Source: Marinilabilia salmonicolor (GTDB lineage Bacteria > Bacteroidota > Bacteroidia > Bacteroidales > Marinilabiliaceae). Taken from it: 64,000 nucleotides of DNA. The translations under genes and the position numbers were made by a program. The notes below the pieces were generated by a model. It searched no databases. It saw nothing but the letters and a program-made list of their open reading frames with translations, and had not been told where the DNA came from. Below, in pieces: positions 45,628 to 54,583 of the stretch. The stretch spans positions 62,001 through 126,000 of the forward strand of contig NZ_PVTS01000010.1 in the NCBI RefSeq assembly GCF_003003035.1, given 5' to 3'. The first letter of the stretch is position 1. Each line of letters opens with the position of its first letter.

Positions 45628-46749
45628 ATGAGAAAAATTTTCAAGGTGGCCTTATGGGTTCTTATTGTCCTTCTGATATTTGCAGGAGGCATTGCGTTGT
45701 ATGTAAAAGATCAACTTGGAAGTATCGATTCCCTTGAAGAACGAAATGTCAAATATGGTGGGTTAAACTATTATTCAACAGAAACCGGAGAATTCATCAG
45801 TCCCGAGAAACTGCCTCATTATCCGGAAAGAACCACCGGAGGAGATCCGGGATTTTCTAGATTTTTCAAAACTTCACCTTACGCGCCGGAGACTCCCTTC
45901 CCCAAAAAAATGCTTACCAAAAATGAATTCTCCAAAACCCCGGCTGATTTTGCTACATACTGGTTTGGGCATTCTACTGTAATTCTTGAACTGGATGGAA
46001 AACGGATCCTATTCGATCCTGTATTTAAAAATGCCGGCCCGCTGCCAATTATTACCAGAAGATATGATATTTCCCCGCTAAAAAGAGAAGAACTCCCAAA
46101 GATCGATTTGGTCATCATCACCCACGACCATTACGATCACCTGGAAACTGCAACCATCAAATATTTGGCAGATAAAGGTATAGAATTCCTCGTACCACTG
46201 GGCGTAGGAGCCAGATTAGAAGGCTGGGGGGTTCCAAAGAAAAATATAACAGAATTGGGCTGGGAACAGGAAATGATCTTTGACTCCATAACGATAACTG
46301 CGCTTCCAGGCATTCATTACTCAGGAAGGAGTAATTCCGATCGAAACCAAACTCTTTGGGCATCTTATGCGATTAAAGGTAAGGAAAAAAACATTTTCAA
46401 CAGTGGGGATACCGGGTACGGTAAGCACCTAAAAGGGATTGGTGAAAAATACGGCCCTTTTGATCTGGCTTTTGTGGAAATAGATGGCTGGAACAATGGT
46501 TGGCCATTAACGCATCTGTTTCCCGACCAGGTAATTCAGTTATGTAAGGATATGAATACAAAACTGCTGTTCCCCACTCATTGGGGTACTTTTGATTTAG
46601 CCTTACACCCCTGGAACGAATCGATTCAAATGGTAGCTGACCGGGCGGCCGAAAATGATATTGAAATGGTCACCCCAATCCTCGGGGAGAAAGTAATACC
46701 TGGTGTTACGCCTACCTCCAACTGGTGGATCACGTTATCCGGGAAATAA
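45628..46749 (+). CDS. MBL-fold metallo-hydrolase (NAPE-PLD/UlaG-like)
   Basis: About 373 residues from ATG 45628, chosen because it opens directly into a membrane anchor (FKVALWVLIVLLIFAGGIAL); an upstream in-frame ATG adds 30 unlikely residues. The metallo-beta-lactamase domain shows FATYWFGHSTVILELDGKRI, the zinc motif THDHYDHLE and later metal ligands in GIHYSGR, NSGDTGYG and PTHWGTFD. Relatives include N-acyl-phosphatidylethanolamine phospholipase D-like enzymes, so a membrane-lipid substrate is plausible but unproven. Confidence 0.87.
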   Translation: MRKIFKVALWVLIVLLIFAGGIALYVKDQLGSIDSLEERNVKYGGLNYYSTETGEFISPEKLPHYPERTTGGDPGFSRFFKTSPYAPETPFPKKMLTKNEFSKTPADFATYWFGHSTVILELDGKRILFDPVFKNAGPLPIITRRYDISPLKREELPKIDLVIITHDHYDHLETATIKYLADKGIEFLVPLGVGARLEGWGVPKKNITELGWEQEMIFDSITITALPGIHYSGRSNSDRNQTLWASYAIKGKEKNIFNSGDTGYGKHLKGIGEKYGPFDLAFVEIDGWNNGWPLTHLFPDQVIQLCKDMNTKLLFPTHWGTFDLALHPWNESIQMVADRAAENDIEMVTPILGEKVIPGVTPTSNWWITLSGK

Positions 46750-46774
46750 TCCCCCCTTATTTGCCTAAAAGAAG

Positions 46775-47098
46775 TTGTACCAAAGGTACAAATTCGAGAA
46801 CCTCATCATACTGAACGAATTGAAGGATCTCTCCGTCAGGATCTTCAATACTTTATTCATAAAACTGAGACTCACCAGTGGAAAAAAATTTGAAAATATT
46901 GGCGAAGCAATGAATCGCATTGATAAACTTAACTCGGACATTCAAATTACAAGTAAAAAGAAAATTATTAGTATGCGCAATCATGTCATTCATGGTTATG
47001 CTAAAATTGATGATGGCATTATTTGGGGAGCGATTGTTCGACACCTTCCAATCCTCAAAAAAGAAAGTAGATGCCATACTCAACTGCAAATAAGCTGA
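46775..47098 (+). pseudogene. Decayed HepT-like (DUF86) toxin gene
   Basis: The readable part (FENIGEAMNRIDKL, then ISMRNHVIHGYAKIDDGIIW) matches HepT/DUF86 RNases/toxins, including the RX4HxY motif as RNHVIHGY. Just upstream, an A7 tract (about 46883) breaks the frame, since one more A would give VEKKFENIGEA. Near 47060 an A-run again breaks the frame before a VDAIL ending that is normal for the family. The N-terminal half is unrecognisable in any one frame and no MntA antitoxin gene adjoins. It is best seen as a relic. Confidence 0.65.
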
Positions 47099-47322
47099 AT
47101 ATGCCTTTTTTCCCATTCTGTTTTTAAAACCTTACAACTTGGCAGAATAGGCGTTTTTTGCAAGCAAAGTAGAGATTAGTGAAACGCTACGCCCCACTTC
47201 TTTCTTCTCCTCCAAAAATTCTTCATCACTCTTTTCTCCGATCTTTAATTACAATCCATTTGGTGTGCCATATTTTGTCCTACCCTTTCACTACCTTTAC
47301 ACCAAATTCAAACACATACCTT

Positions 47323-48219
47323 ATGTCCACACGAGAAACATTACAAAGACACACCATCATCATCAATCGTCTGAGAAAGAGTGATGCATCGTTCGAAGAA
47401 ATTGCAGACAAACTGGAGCTGGAATCGGAACTTCAGGGATATGACTTCAACATTTCAAAACGCACATTTCAACGTGACATTGAGAACATTGAATCCTTGT
47501 ACGGCATCTCCATAAAATTCAACTTCTCACGAAATGCCTGGTACATCGAAGAAGTGGATAACACCGAAGCCAATGCCCGGTTGCTTGAGGCTTTTGATAC
47601 CTTCAATGCGCTCAAGATGACCAATCGCCTGCCCCAGTATATAGATTATGAAAAAAGACGGCCTCGCGGCACCGAAAACATGAACGGTTTGCTCCATGCC
47701 ATTCAAAACAACCTGCGGGTAAGCTTTACCTACCAAAAATACTGGATAGATGAAAAACGTACACGTTATGTTGAGCCCCTGGCTTTGAAAGAGTCTATCA
47801 ATCGATGGTATGTGATAACTATGGATGCCGAAAAAAAGGAAATCCGCACCTTCGCCCTGGATCGCCTTTCAGAATTGGAGATAACCAATGAAAAATTTAA
47901 TCGACCTGAAGATTTCGATGTCAACGAAATGTTCAAATACAGCTTTGGCATCATCAGCGGGGTAAATTTCGAACCGGAAGACGTGCTTCTTGCTTTCAGG
48001 AAACCTCAGGCGGAGTACATACGCTCTTTAAAACTGCACCATTCACAGGACGTCGTAAAAGAAACAAAAGAAGAAATTCTTTTCAGCATGAAACTATTCA
48101 TCACTGAAGATTTTGTGCAGGAAATTGTATCACAGGGATCTCGCGTAAAAGTCTTACAACCGGACAGCTTAATTCATGAAGTTAAAAGGTATCACCAGGA
48201 GGCTATGGACTTGTATTAA
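47323..48219 (+). CDS. WYL-domain transcriptional regulator
   Basis: A 298-residue regulator from ATG 47323 (MSTRETLQRH). The N-terminal helix-turn-helix (about 1-70, including ISKRTFQRDIENIESLYGI) is followed by a WYL domain (about 120-200: VSFTYQKYWIDEKRTRYVEP, RWYVITMD and the FALDRLSEL segment) and a C-terminal WCX-like part. WYL regulators often sense nucleotides or DNA damage and neighbour defence genes; accessory loci begin about 3 kb downstream. A longer upstream frame lacks homology. Confidence 0.87.
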   Translation: MSTRETLQRHTIIINRLRKSDASFEEIADKLELESELQGYDFNISKRTFQRDIENIESLYGISIKFNFSRNAWYIEEVDNTEANARLLEAFDTFNALKMTNRLPQYIDYEKRRPRGTENMNGLLHAIQNNLRVSFTYQKYWIDEKRTRYVEPLALKESINRWYVITMDAEKKEIRTFALDRLSELEITNEKFNRPEDFDVNEMFKYSFGIISGVNFEPEDVLLAFRKPQAEYIRSLKLHHSQDVVKETKEEILFSMKLFITEDFVQEIVSQGSRVKVLQPDSLIHEVKRYHQEAMDLY

Positions 48220-48418
48220 GAGTAACAACTTAAAATTTAAAGAATTCTTAATTCAAAAAACATTTAAATACAAGAATACCGGGCATAATACCAACAAATC
48301 AAATGTTTACAGATGGGATTCTCCGGATCAGGTTCGTCCTACACAGATAAATTCAGAAAGACTATTCTCTTCAAAAACATGGCACCTTCTTTTCTCAAAC
48401 CTTAAAAAAATCTATAAC

Positions 48419-49060
48419 ATGAACCGAAGAAAAGCAATAAAATCGATCATGGCTATTGGAGCCATTTCTGCCTCACCTCAGTTGTTACTCGGTAAAACAG
48501 AATCAACCTCACCAACTCACTTTATTGGTTTGGGTAAAGGTGGTTACCATATTGTTCAGCATTTCTTAAAACAGAACCCAAAAGGGAAATATACGTGCAT
48601 ATCATACTATAAACCTCAAAAACTGGATCCGCGAATCCAATTCGTTCAGATTCCTCCCAGCGGTAAAGTAATTTATCCTTTTGGGGATCCATTCCATTTT
48701 CCTCCCCAACCAGGTGCAAAAGTCCAACTAACCAATGAAGTTCTTCAACTGGTAAAAGCCAATGACAAATTCGTTTTACTGGCTGGACTTGGAGGTTTTA
48801 CTGCTTCAAATCTTGCCAAAGAGCTAACGCTTATGCTTCATGCAGAAAACAAGGATTTCCAAACCATCTGTTCACTGCCCTTTACTTTTGAAGGGACAAA
48901 AAGGCGTCAAAATGCAACAAAAGCCTTAAGTGCCATTAAGCACCTTCCACAGGTAAAATATTTTGAACTTGATTCACTTAAACAAAAATATGGCGACCTT
49001 GCACTTAGCAACGCTTTTGATCGAGTGAGCAGGGAGTTTTGGGATACTTTCCGATCATAA
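48419..49060 (+). CDS. Small FtsZ-like GTPase-domain protein with signal-like N-terminus
   Basis: A 213-residue protein starting at ATG 48419 with a twin-arginine-like leader (NRRKAIKSIM) and a hydrophobic stretch to about residue 24. Residues 34-208 resemble the N-terminal half of FtsZ: FIGLGKGGYHIVQHFL aligns with the first glycine loop, FVLLAGLGGFTASNLAKEL (118-136) with the GGGTGTG loop, PFTFEGTKRRQNA (154-166) with the PFxFEGxxR segment, and LALSNAFDRV with the nucleotide-contact DAF helix. The GTP signature is altered (GGFTASN) and the C-terminal half with the T7 catalytic loop is absent, so polymerisation and hydrolysis are doubtful. Function unknown. Confidence 0.68.
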   Translation: MNRRKAIKSIMAIGAISASPQLLLGKTESTSPTHFIGLGKGGYHIVQHFLKQNPKGKYTCISYYKPQKLDPRIQFVQIPPSGKVIYPFGDPFHFPPQPGAKVQLTNEVLQLVKANDKFVLLAGLGGFTASNLAKELTLMLHAENKDFQTICSLPFTFEGTKRRQNATKALSAIKHLPQVKYFELDSLKQKYGDLALSNAFDRVSREFWDTFRS

Positions 49061-49135
49061 CATTCATCATTTATATTTACAACCAAACCAAAAAACTTTA
49101 CAAAAAGTATTACTTTCAATATTAAAACCGACTAA

Positions 49136-49855
49136 ATGGAAACAAAAAAATTCAGAGCGGCTTGTCAAAACATAGAAAATGAAATAAATTCTCTACCATG
49201 TCCCAACCCCCATATTTCCCCAATTTCTGATGGTATTGTAAACCCAGAAAAATATCTCAATTCAAAATTAAAAATCCTATGGATTCTTAAAGAGTCTAAT
49301 GATGTGGAAAATAATGAAGGAGGTGGATGGAGCCTGACTGATACCATCAATAAAATTAACAACTGGGAAGAACAAGTACAAAAAGGCAATAGTTATAGGA
49401 CATTGCAAAGAATGATTTATACCACCTTTGGCCTATTAAATAACTTCATACCCTGGCAAGAAATTCCAAGCATTTACAATTCAGAAGTTTTTGAAGCCTA
49501 TAAACAATTGGGGTATATTAATATCAAAAAAATTCCTGGGATTAATAGAGTAAGTGCCAATCAAATCCAAATAGCATATGATGAGTATAAAGAAATACTC
49601 TTAAAACAATTGGCCACTTATAAGCCAGATGTCATTATTGGAGGAAATACGCTTAGTTATTTTTATGAAGATCTAGGATTCAATGAAATGACAAAAAAGA
49701 CAGCAGAAGTAACCACCTTTTATTCTGATTATCAAAGAATATATGTCGATGCCTATCATCCTGCTTACTTTAGTGTTAAAGAACAAATTTTTTGTGATGA
49801 GATAATCACCGGTGTTAAGAACTGGCTTTTTTACGAGAAAAATAATACTGTTTGA
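49136..49855 (+). CDS. Uncharacterised protein, possibly uracil-DNA-glycosylase-like fold
   Basis: A 239-residue protein not assigned to a family with confidence. Residues about 45-60 read KLKILWILKESND, about 163-173 read YKPDVIIGGNTLSYF, and about 208-217 read YVDAYHPAYFS. This order (a hydrophobic strand, a VIxxGxx strand and a DAYHPA loop) recalls the UDG superfamily, but the catalytic loop is not obvious. No signal peptide or membrane segment. Codon use and AT content look like the adjacent accessory genes. Confidence 0.5.
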   Translation: METKKFRAACQNIENEINSLPCPNPHISPISDGIVNPEKYLNSKLKILWILKESNDVENNEGGGWSLTDTINKINNWEEQVQKGNSYRTLQRMIYTTFGLLNNFIPWQEIPSIYNSEVFEAYKQLGYINIKKIPGINRVSANQIQIAYDEYKEILLKQLATYKPDVIIGGNTLSYFYEDLGFNEMTKKTAEVTTFYSDYQRIYVDAYHPAYFSVKEQIFCDEIITGVKNWLFYEKNNTV

Positions 49856-49970
49856 TCTCAAAGCACGACAAACTGACTCCTGTCGGGTTTAAAAATTTAT
49901 CAATCATCCAAAATATAACTTCTCTTTAATTAGACTTTTCTCTATAAACCTTGAGAGTTTCAGTTCAACA

Positions 49971-50630
49971 CTAAATAACAACTCTCCACCCTCCCCGCTC
50001 AACCCTATACCCCACCTCACTCACAAAATCAGGAGAATTACTCACCGCCGCATTACAAAAGATGGTTCCCACTCCCTCATATTTCCCATATCCCTCATGA
50101 ATATGCCCAAACAAATGCAATTTTGGACGAATGGAATCAACCTTCTCCAATAACTGGGGACAACCTGCCTCATTATCCAAAATCCCACGAGGTGGCATAT
50201 GGGTAATTAAAATATCAGTATTCCCGGGTATCTTTTCCCATTCTTTTTCAATTTCCTGTCCGGCATGATAATTAAAGGCCATCCCTCCCTGAAAAAGTGA
50301 AGCCGGGGTTCCGTAGATTTTCAATCCTTTAATTTTCACGGTCTCGTTTTCCAGATAAATAACGCCATCAGGTATTAAAGACCTGGCCAACTCTTTATTA
50401 TTCTGTAAATAAAGATCATGATTGCCGCCAACAAATACTTTGTGTATGAAAGGCTGAGACTCCATCCAATCCATAAAATCCAGGAATTCATGCTCTAAGC
50501 CATAAGCGGATACATCACCGGTATGTATTAACATTTCTCCGGGCTTTAAGTCAAGTTGACGATGACAACCATGCGTATCTCCGATTACTGTTATATCCAT
50601 TGTTTTATTGAAAGTCTTTGATGGTTTCAT
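49971..50630 (-). CDS. Calcineurin-like metallophosphoesterase
   Basis: A 219-residue two-metal phosphoesterase. The metal-binding motifs are all present: GDTHG, GDVSAYG, GGNHD, ITHMPP and FGHIHEG. The short form resembles MPPED/YfcE-like cytosolic phosphodiesterases. An internal ATG at 50598-50600 would remove ten residues and start directly at MDITVIGDTHG, which looks more natural. It ends just before the accessory block. Confidence 0.88.
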   Translation of the reverse strand: MKPSKTFNKTMDITVIGDTHGCHRQLDLKPGEMLIHTGDVSAYGLEHEFLDFMDWMESQPFIHKVFVGGNHDLYLQNNKELARSLIPDGVIYLENETVKIKGLKIYGTPASLFQGGMAFNYHAGQEIEKEWEKIPGNTDILITHMPPRGILDNEAGCPQLLEKVDSIRPKLHLFGHIHEGYGKYEGVGTIFCNAAVSNSPDFVSEVGYRVERGGWRVVI

Positions 50631-50730
50631 TACCTGTTTTTTTTCACTCCTTTGGAGATAAATATGCTATTCATAATCTAATGTATGGTTTGCTGGAAAA
50701 AGTCAGCAGACCAATTTTCTCTTTGATTTT

Positions 50731-50951
50731 CTTTTTGGCATTGCCCAAAAAAGGAAACAAATCCCGATTATGGTTTTTGTGAGTTTTTTTTGCAAAAACT
50801 TTACAAAACCTATATCGGGACTAGTCCGTTTAGACCTATCAGCCCGCATCAGGCTTAATTTCCGGCTGGCCCGCAAGGCCCTGAAGTCGCCCATTAAGCC
50901 TTCTCTCCAATCGCCGGCCCGGAAAACGGACAGGCCCGCCCGCCTTTCAAC
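50731..50951 (+). repeat. Long intergenic repeat, copy R1
   Basis: Shares with R2 (52945-53100, opposite strand) CTTTTTGGCATTGCCC, CTAGTCCGTTTAnACCTATC, AAnTTCCGGC, TCGCCCATT and CGCCGGCCCGGAAAACGGAC in order. R1 has an extra ~60 bp near its left end bounded by a 16-bp imperfect inverted repeat (50762-50777 and 50805-50820). Small reading frames here are likely artefacts of the repeat. Confidence 0.82.
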
Positions 50952-51039
50952 CAGAAAACCTCGATTAAGCATTAAATACACCTATATTCAGTAAGTTGTT
51001 GATAATTTACCTTTTCAAGTGCAGTGCTGCCTGTTTCTC

Positions 51040-52692
51040 TCATCTCCCAAAGCCAATACTCCGTCTTTTCTCCCCCAATTTTTCTTCCTCACAAAAACGA
51101 AGGATGGTCTTAAAAACATCAGCTTCCCCATTCACAACACTATGGATTTCCCACTTCCGAACAATGTTATCGATTTCTCCACCGGAAAAGTCAAATTGAG
51201 AAGCAAGTTTCCTGGCATTTTCTTTAGTTAAAGACTGCAATTTCGATTGCCAGATTCGGGCTCTATTGGTAACATCCGGTTTTCTGAATTGGACTTTAAA
51301 CAGGAAACGACGCTCAAATGCAGCATCCAGGTTGTCCTGAAGATTGGTGGTAGCAATCAGAATGCCTTTGAAGTTTTCCAGCTCCTCAAGAATGATGTTC
51401 TGAATGGCATTTTCTGTTTTTACCACATTCGAGTGGCTAATGCTCTGACGTTTACTAAATACTGCATCGGCCTCATTAAAAAGCAGAATAGGCAATTGTT
51501 CGCAATCTTCTGTAAAATCAGCATAATCAGAAAACACCCTCTTAATGATTTTTTCACTCTCTCCGTACCACATCGATTTGGTTTTACTGATTTCAACCTT
51601 CATTATGTTACGACCTGTTGAACGGGCCAACTGTTTGGCCATCTCTGTTTTACCGGTTCCGGGTACCCCGTAAAAAAGAGTAGCGATCCCTTCTCCCAAA
51701 CCTTGCTGCTTCAACCTGGTTCTGATTTTTTTCAACTGTTCTTCGTGCAATGATTGTTCTAAAAGACTTAGTTGCCGGTTGGTTTCTTCATCGAAAAACA
51801 ATTTCCGGCATATTATATCATTTGTGCGAATCACATCTCCTCGCCTGGTAGCCCCCATTATGTTCACACCATGCTCTTTTAGCAGCTTCTTGCCTTTGGA
51901 GGACAACATAATTTCGATATCATCAAAAAAATCAGCGCCGTTGGTTTTAACTAATTCCAACTTCATAAGCCTGTTTTTGCCTGAAATGAAACCTCTTCTG
52001 CACTTAATGTTTTCTGACGAGTTACCATGCACATCACGAACCAATCTGTTGAGGTTGCGTGATCCTTCACCGGTTATGGCACTCCAGAATAAAACTAAAA
52101 GGATAAATTGCTCATCCAAAGGCAATCTCAAATCCTGGACATGTCTCAATAATGAAAATTCAAGATTATCTGTTACGAGATCCCGGGCAGCAAACAATAA
52201 ATCTATTTCATCCAGACCATCTTCATACACCAGATCAGCAACGGTGCCCAGCACATCCATAATGTCTTCATACGTTTCTTTCAGCAATACCGGCATGGGT
52301 TTATTCTTTAGCACAGCCTCCAACAATTCACTGTTCAAACGAAACATCGGAACTCTTCTTCCCCGACGAAACCCGACAGTGCTTTTATTTTGTCCGATAA
52401 AATTTCGTTCTTCAAGTTCAGCTATATCGTCCTGAAATTTTAATAACCGCAAAGCACTACAGTCCAGATGTCTAACTATATCATCAAAACCTACTTTCTC
52501 ACCATCGTGCCCCTTATCAAACAATACTGCCAGAAATGCAGCCTGAAAGCGATTCACTCTGAAATAATCGCATAAAACTCCCATCTCTTCACCATAATCG
52601 GAAAAAGTGGGATCCTTTAAACGGCTCTTTCTTACTTTATCGTTTATTTCTTCAAGATAGCCCAGTAACGGATAGTTCGTTTGTAGTTTCAT
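51040..52692 (-). CDS. AAA+ ATPase (ATPase_central/FtsH-like core)
   Basis: A 550-residue protein with a helical N-terminal region (1-320) of unknown fold and a C-terminal AAA+ module: Walker A YGVPGTGKTEMAK, Walker B ILLFNEADAVF with Asn in place of the usual Asp before Glu, sensor 1 ATTN and arginine finger AAFERRF. The LLFNEADA form also occurs in other Bacteroidota AAA proteins, so it is not a defect by itself. The gene is bracketed by the inverted repeats R1 and R2. It has no obvious partner gene; a role as remodelling ATPase in a mobile or defence unit is an inference. Confidence 0.85.
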   Translation of the reverse strand: MKLQTNYPLLGYLEEINDKVRKSRLKDPTFSDYGEEMGVLCDYFRVNRFQAAFLAVLFDKGHDGEKVGFDDIVRHLDCSALRLLKFQDDIAELEERNFIGQNKSTVGFRRGRRVPMFRLNSELLEAVLKNKPMPVLLKETYEDIMDVLGTVADLVYEDGLDEIDLLFAARDLVTDNLEFSLLRHVQDLRLPLDEQFILLVLFWSAITGEGSRNLNRLVRDVHGNSSENIKCRRGFISGKNRLMKLELVKTNGADFFDDIEIMLSSKGKKLLKEHGVNIMGATRRGDVIRTNDIICRKLFFDEETNRQLSLLEQSLHEEQLKKIRTRLKQQGLGEGIATLFYGVPGTGKTEMAKQLARSTGRNIMKVEISKTKSMWYGESEKIIKRVFSDYADFTEDCEQLPILLFNEADAVFSKRQSISHSNVVKTENAIQNIILEELENFKGILIATTNLQDNLDAAFERRFLFKVQFRKPDVTNRARIWQSKLQSLTKENARKLASQFDFSGGEIDNIVRKWEIHSVVNGEADVFKTILRFCEEEKLGEKRRSIGFGR

Positions 52693-52944
52693 ATTGCTGA
52701 TTTTTTTACAAAGCTAAAACCACCCTGTGCCATTTTGTGACATAGACAGAAAGTAATGGATTAGTTCTTGCGGTTTCCAATTGCCATCACCTATCGTTTT
52801 CTCTACATAATTCAAAATTACCCCCTCTTTGTTACAGGTTTATCACAAAATAACCCTCTCTTTTTTACAGTTTATTTTTTTTCAGGGAAGTAACTGTTCA
52901 AAAGCATGTTTTTGGGCTGAACGACTTTTACTATTTGAATAGCG

Positions 52945-53100
52945 CGAGGGCCAGTCCGTTTTCCGGGCCGGCGGTTAGAGAAAAGTCAAAATGGGCGACA
53001 TTCAAGGCCTTGCGCAATGGCCGGAATTTTTGGCTTTTGCGGGCGGATAGGTTTAAACGGACTAGACCTTTTTGGTTCTTTTTGGGGCAATGCCAAAAAG
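52945..53100 (-). repeat. Long intergenic repeat, copy R2
   Basis: Inverted relative to R1 at 50731-50951. Aligned in reverse complement, it carries the same blocks in the same order without the extra hairpin of R1. R1 and R2 enclose the AAA+ gene. The surrounding gap (52693-53186) has no other gene; 52800-52880 contains only T-rich runs. Confidence 0.8.
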
Positions 53101-53186
53101 AACAGCAAAAAAATAAATGGATTGAATAAATTCTCTGACACACTTTGGCATACCCTCCATCTATCTTTGAAGAAAATAAGGGAATC

Positions 53187-54299
53187 ATGACACCATGCAA
53201 CCATAACAGAATCAGTAAACTAAAAGCATTTCTGGAGCAAGCCTCCAATGTTCAGGGAATGAAAAACGGAGAAGTTATCTCCTCTACTTACGATCCCCAA
53301 AATCCGCATACCTGGGAGGGCATAGTATGGAACGATGACGGAGACTGCTTCGTAATAGACTGGAGCAACAAAAAACACCTTTCCGGAAAACTAAATCTGG
53401 ATGACTTTCAGGCACTCTCCTTCCTTTTTCTTGATGATAACAGAATCAATTCTCTATCAACCCGTAACTGTTTCAATTTGGAAGAAGTGACCTGTAAAAA
53501 CAATAACCTTTCGGAGTTAGATACTTCCGGGTGTTACACCCTACATACCCTGAAAATAACCGGAAACCCATTGAAAGAAATTACACTTATAGCCTGTGAC
53601 CGCCTGCAGCGCTCAGGTTTGGCGGCAGGTCGGGCGATTTCTTTGCAAAGCAAAGCAGCTAAGCTGAGCGCCTTATCCCACGAATCCGATTCCCTCATTC
53701 CCTTTCTTCTCAAATCCAACAACTACGATCTTACCCGTTCTGAATATCATCACTACCGAAACCTCCTGCGTGACCGCCAGATTAAACTAAACAACGAATT
53801 CTCTTACACCACCTACCAGGTTACCAAAATTGAGCAGATCAACATCCTGCTTGATCAAAAATACCGGGCAGCCATAAAGCAAGCTCAAAACCTTTGCGCC
53901 TTTGCCCAAAAGCAAGTCGAAACAGACCCATTCGTTTCTGATTATGAGATTGATTTCAAAATTGATATTTATGCATCTAAGAAATTCAGCCACATACCCG
54001 AAATGGAGGGTATTCCCATCTATTCCGGACACCCCACCATGGGATTTACCAAACTTGATTTTGAGAAGGGTAATACTTCCCCCGTCAAGAATAGTGAAAG
54101 TGGCTCTTTAAACTGGTTCCTGGAAGAAAACCACAACGAATTCCGCTTCCGGTCAGATTATCCGTTAAAAAATCAGCACCACTGCTGGCTGCTTCATGAA
54201 CTTTATGACCATACTTACCTTGCCTGGCAGGATATTTTGGATATGGAGGAGATTTGGGTAGATGTGGGGTTGGTGATGCAGCATTGTGGGGAAGTATAA
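53187..54299 (+). CDS. Leucine-rich-repeat protein of unknown function
   Basis: About 370 residues from ATG 53187 (MTPCNHNRISKLKAFLEQA). A N-terminal region with WEGIVWNDDGDCFVIDWS is followed by two or three leucine-rich repeats (about 75-140: LSFLFLDDNRINSL, LEEVTCKNNNLSELD, LHTLKITGNPLKEI), then a C-terminal half without recognised motifs that ends ILDMEEIWVDVGL. No signal peptide. The base composition is slightly AT-rich, as for its neighbours, and the 5' side abuts repeat R2. LRR regions usually bind proteins. Confidence 0.72.
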   Translation: MTPCNHNRISKLKAFLEQASNVQGMKNGEVISSTYDPQNPHTWEGIVWNDDGDCFVIDWSNKKHLSGKLNLDDFQALSFLFLDDNRINSLSTRNCFNLEEVTCKNNNLSELDTSGCYTLHTLKITGNPLKEITLIACDRLQRSGLAAGRAISLQSKAAKLSALSHESDSLIPFLLKSNNYDLTRSEYHHYRNLLRDRQIKLNNEFSYTTYQVTKIEQINILLDQKYRAAIKQAQNLCAFAQKQVETDPFVSDYEIDFKIDIYASKKFSHIPEMEGIPIYSGHPTMGFTKLDFEKGNTSPVKNSESGSLNWFLEENHNEFRFRSDYPLKNQHHCWLLHELYDHTYLAWQDILDMEEIWVDVGLVMQHCGEV

Positions 54300-54346
54300 T
54301 TAACATGAATTTGGTTTTTAGCTACATTTAGAAAAAATTAATCTGT

Positions 54347-54577
54347 ATGGAACCATATATGCAAAAACCTTTCTCCATCATTTACAATGAAGAGAAGAAC
54401 TTCGTTGAAATGAAATCTGTTGATAGAATTCCGTTTGAACCGAAAGAATGGAAACTGGAAATGCGAGAGGAGCTTAAAGCAAACATCAAAAGAATAATTC
54501 CTGATCAAAATAAAATTTTTTACGCAGCATATTGTGACAACGCCTCAGACTCAATAAAATTTGACCTGGATCACTGA
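54347..54577 (+). CDS. Small hypothetical protein
   Basis: A 76-residue frame directly after the LRR gene (47 bp). It is charged and has no membrane segment. The 3' ends of this gene and the convergent DUF3037-like gene are 6 bp apart. No family recognised; it is supported only by position, an ATG start and an uninterrupted frame. Confidence 0.5.
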   Translation: MEPYMQKPFSIIYNEEKNFVEMKSVDRIPFEPKEWKLEMREELKANIKRIIPDQNKIFYAAYCDNASDSIKFDLDH

Positions 54578-54583
54578 TATCCT

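Noticed and set aside
48176-48418. N-terminal extension of the FtsZ-like protein
   Set aside because: It overlaps the end of the WYL gene and has no homology; the ATG at 48419 begins a normal leader.
50703-50994. Small reading frames on both strands within repeat R1
   Set aside because: They follow the repeat, recur in R2 and lack starts with good context; they are best explained as repeat sequence.
51040-52692. AAA+ Walker B Asn (LLFNEADA) as evidence of an inactive enzyme
   Set aside because: The catalytic Glu is kept and Asn at this position is seen in related Bacteroidota AAA proteins, so loss of activity cannot be concluded.
52931-53248. Basic small proteins predicted across repeat R2
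   Set aside because: Same reason as for R1; similarity between the two is a property of the DNA repeat.
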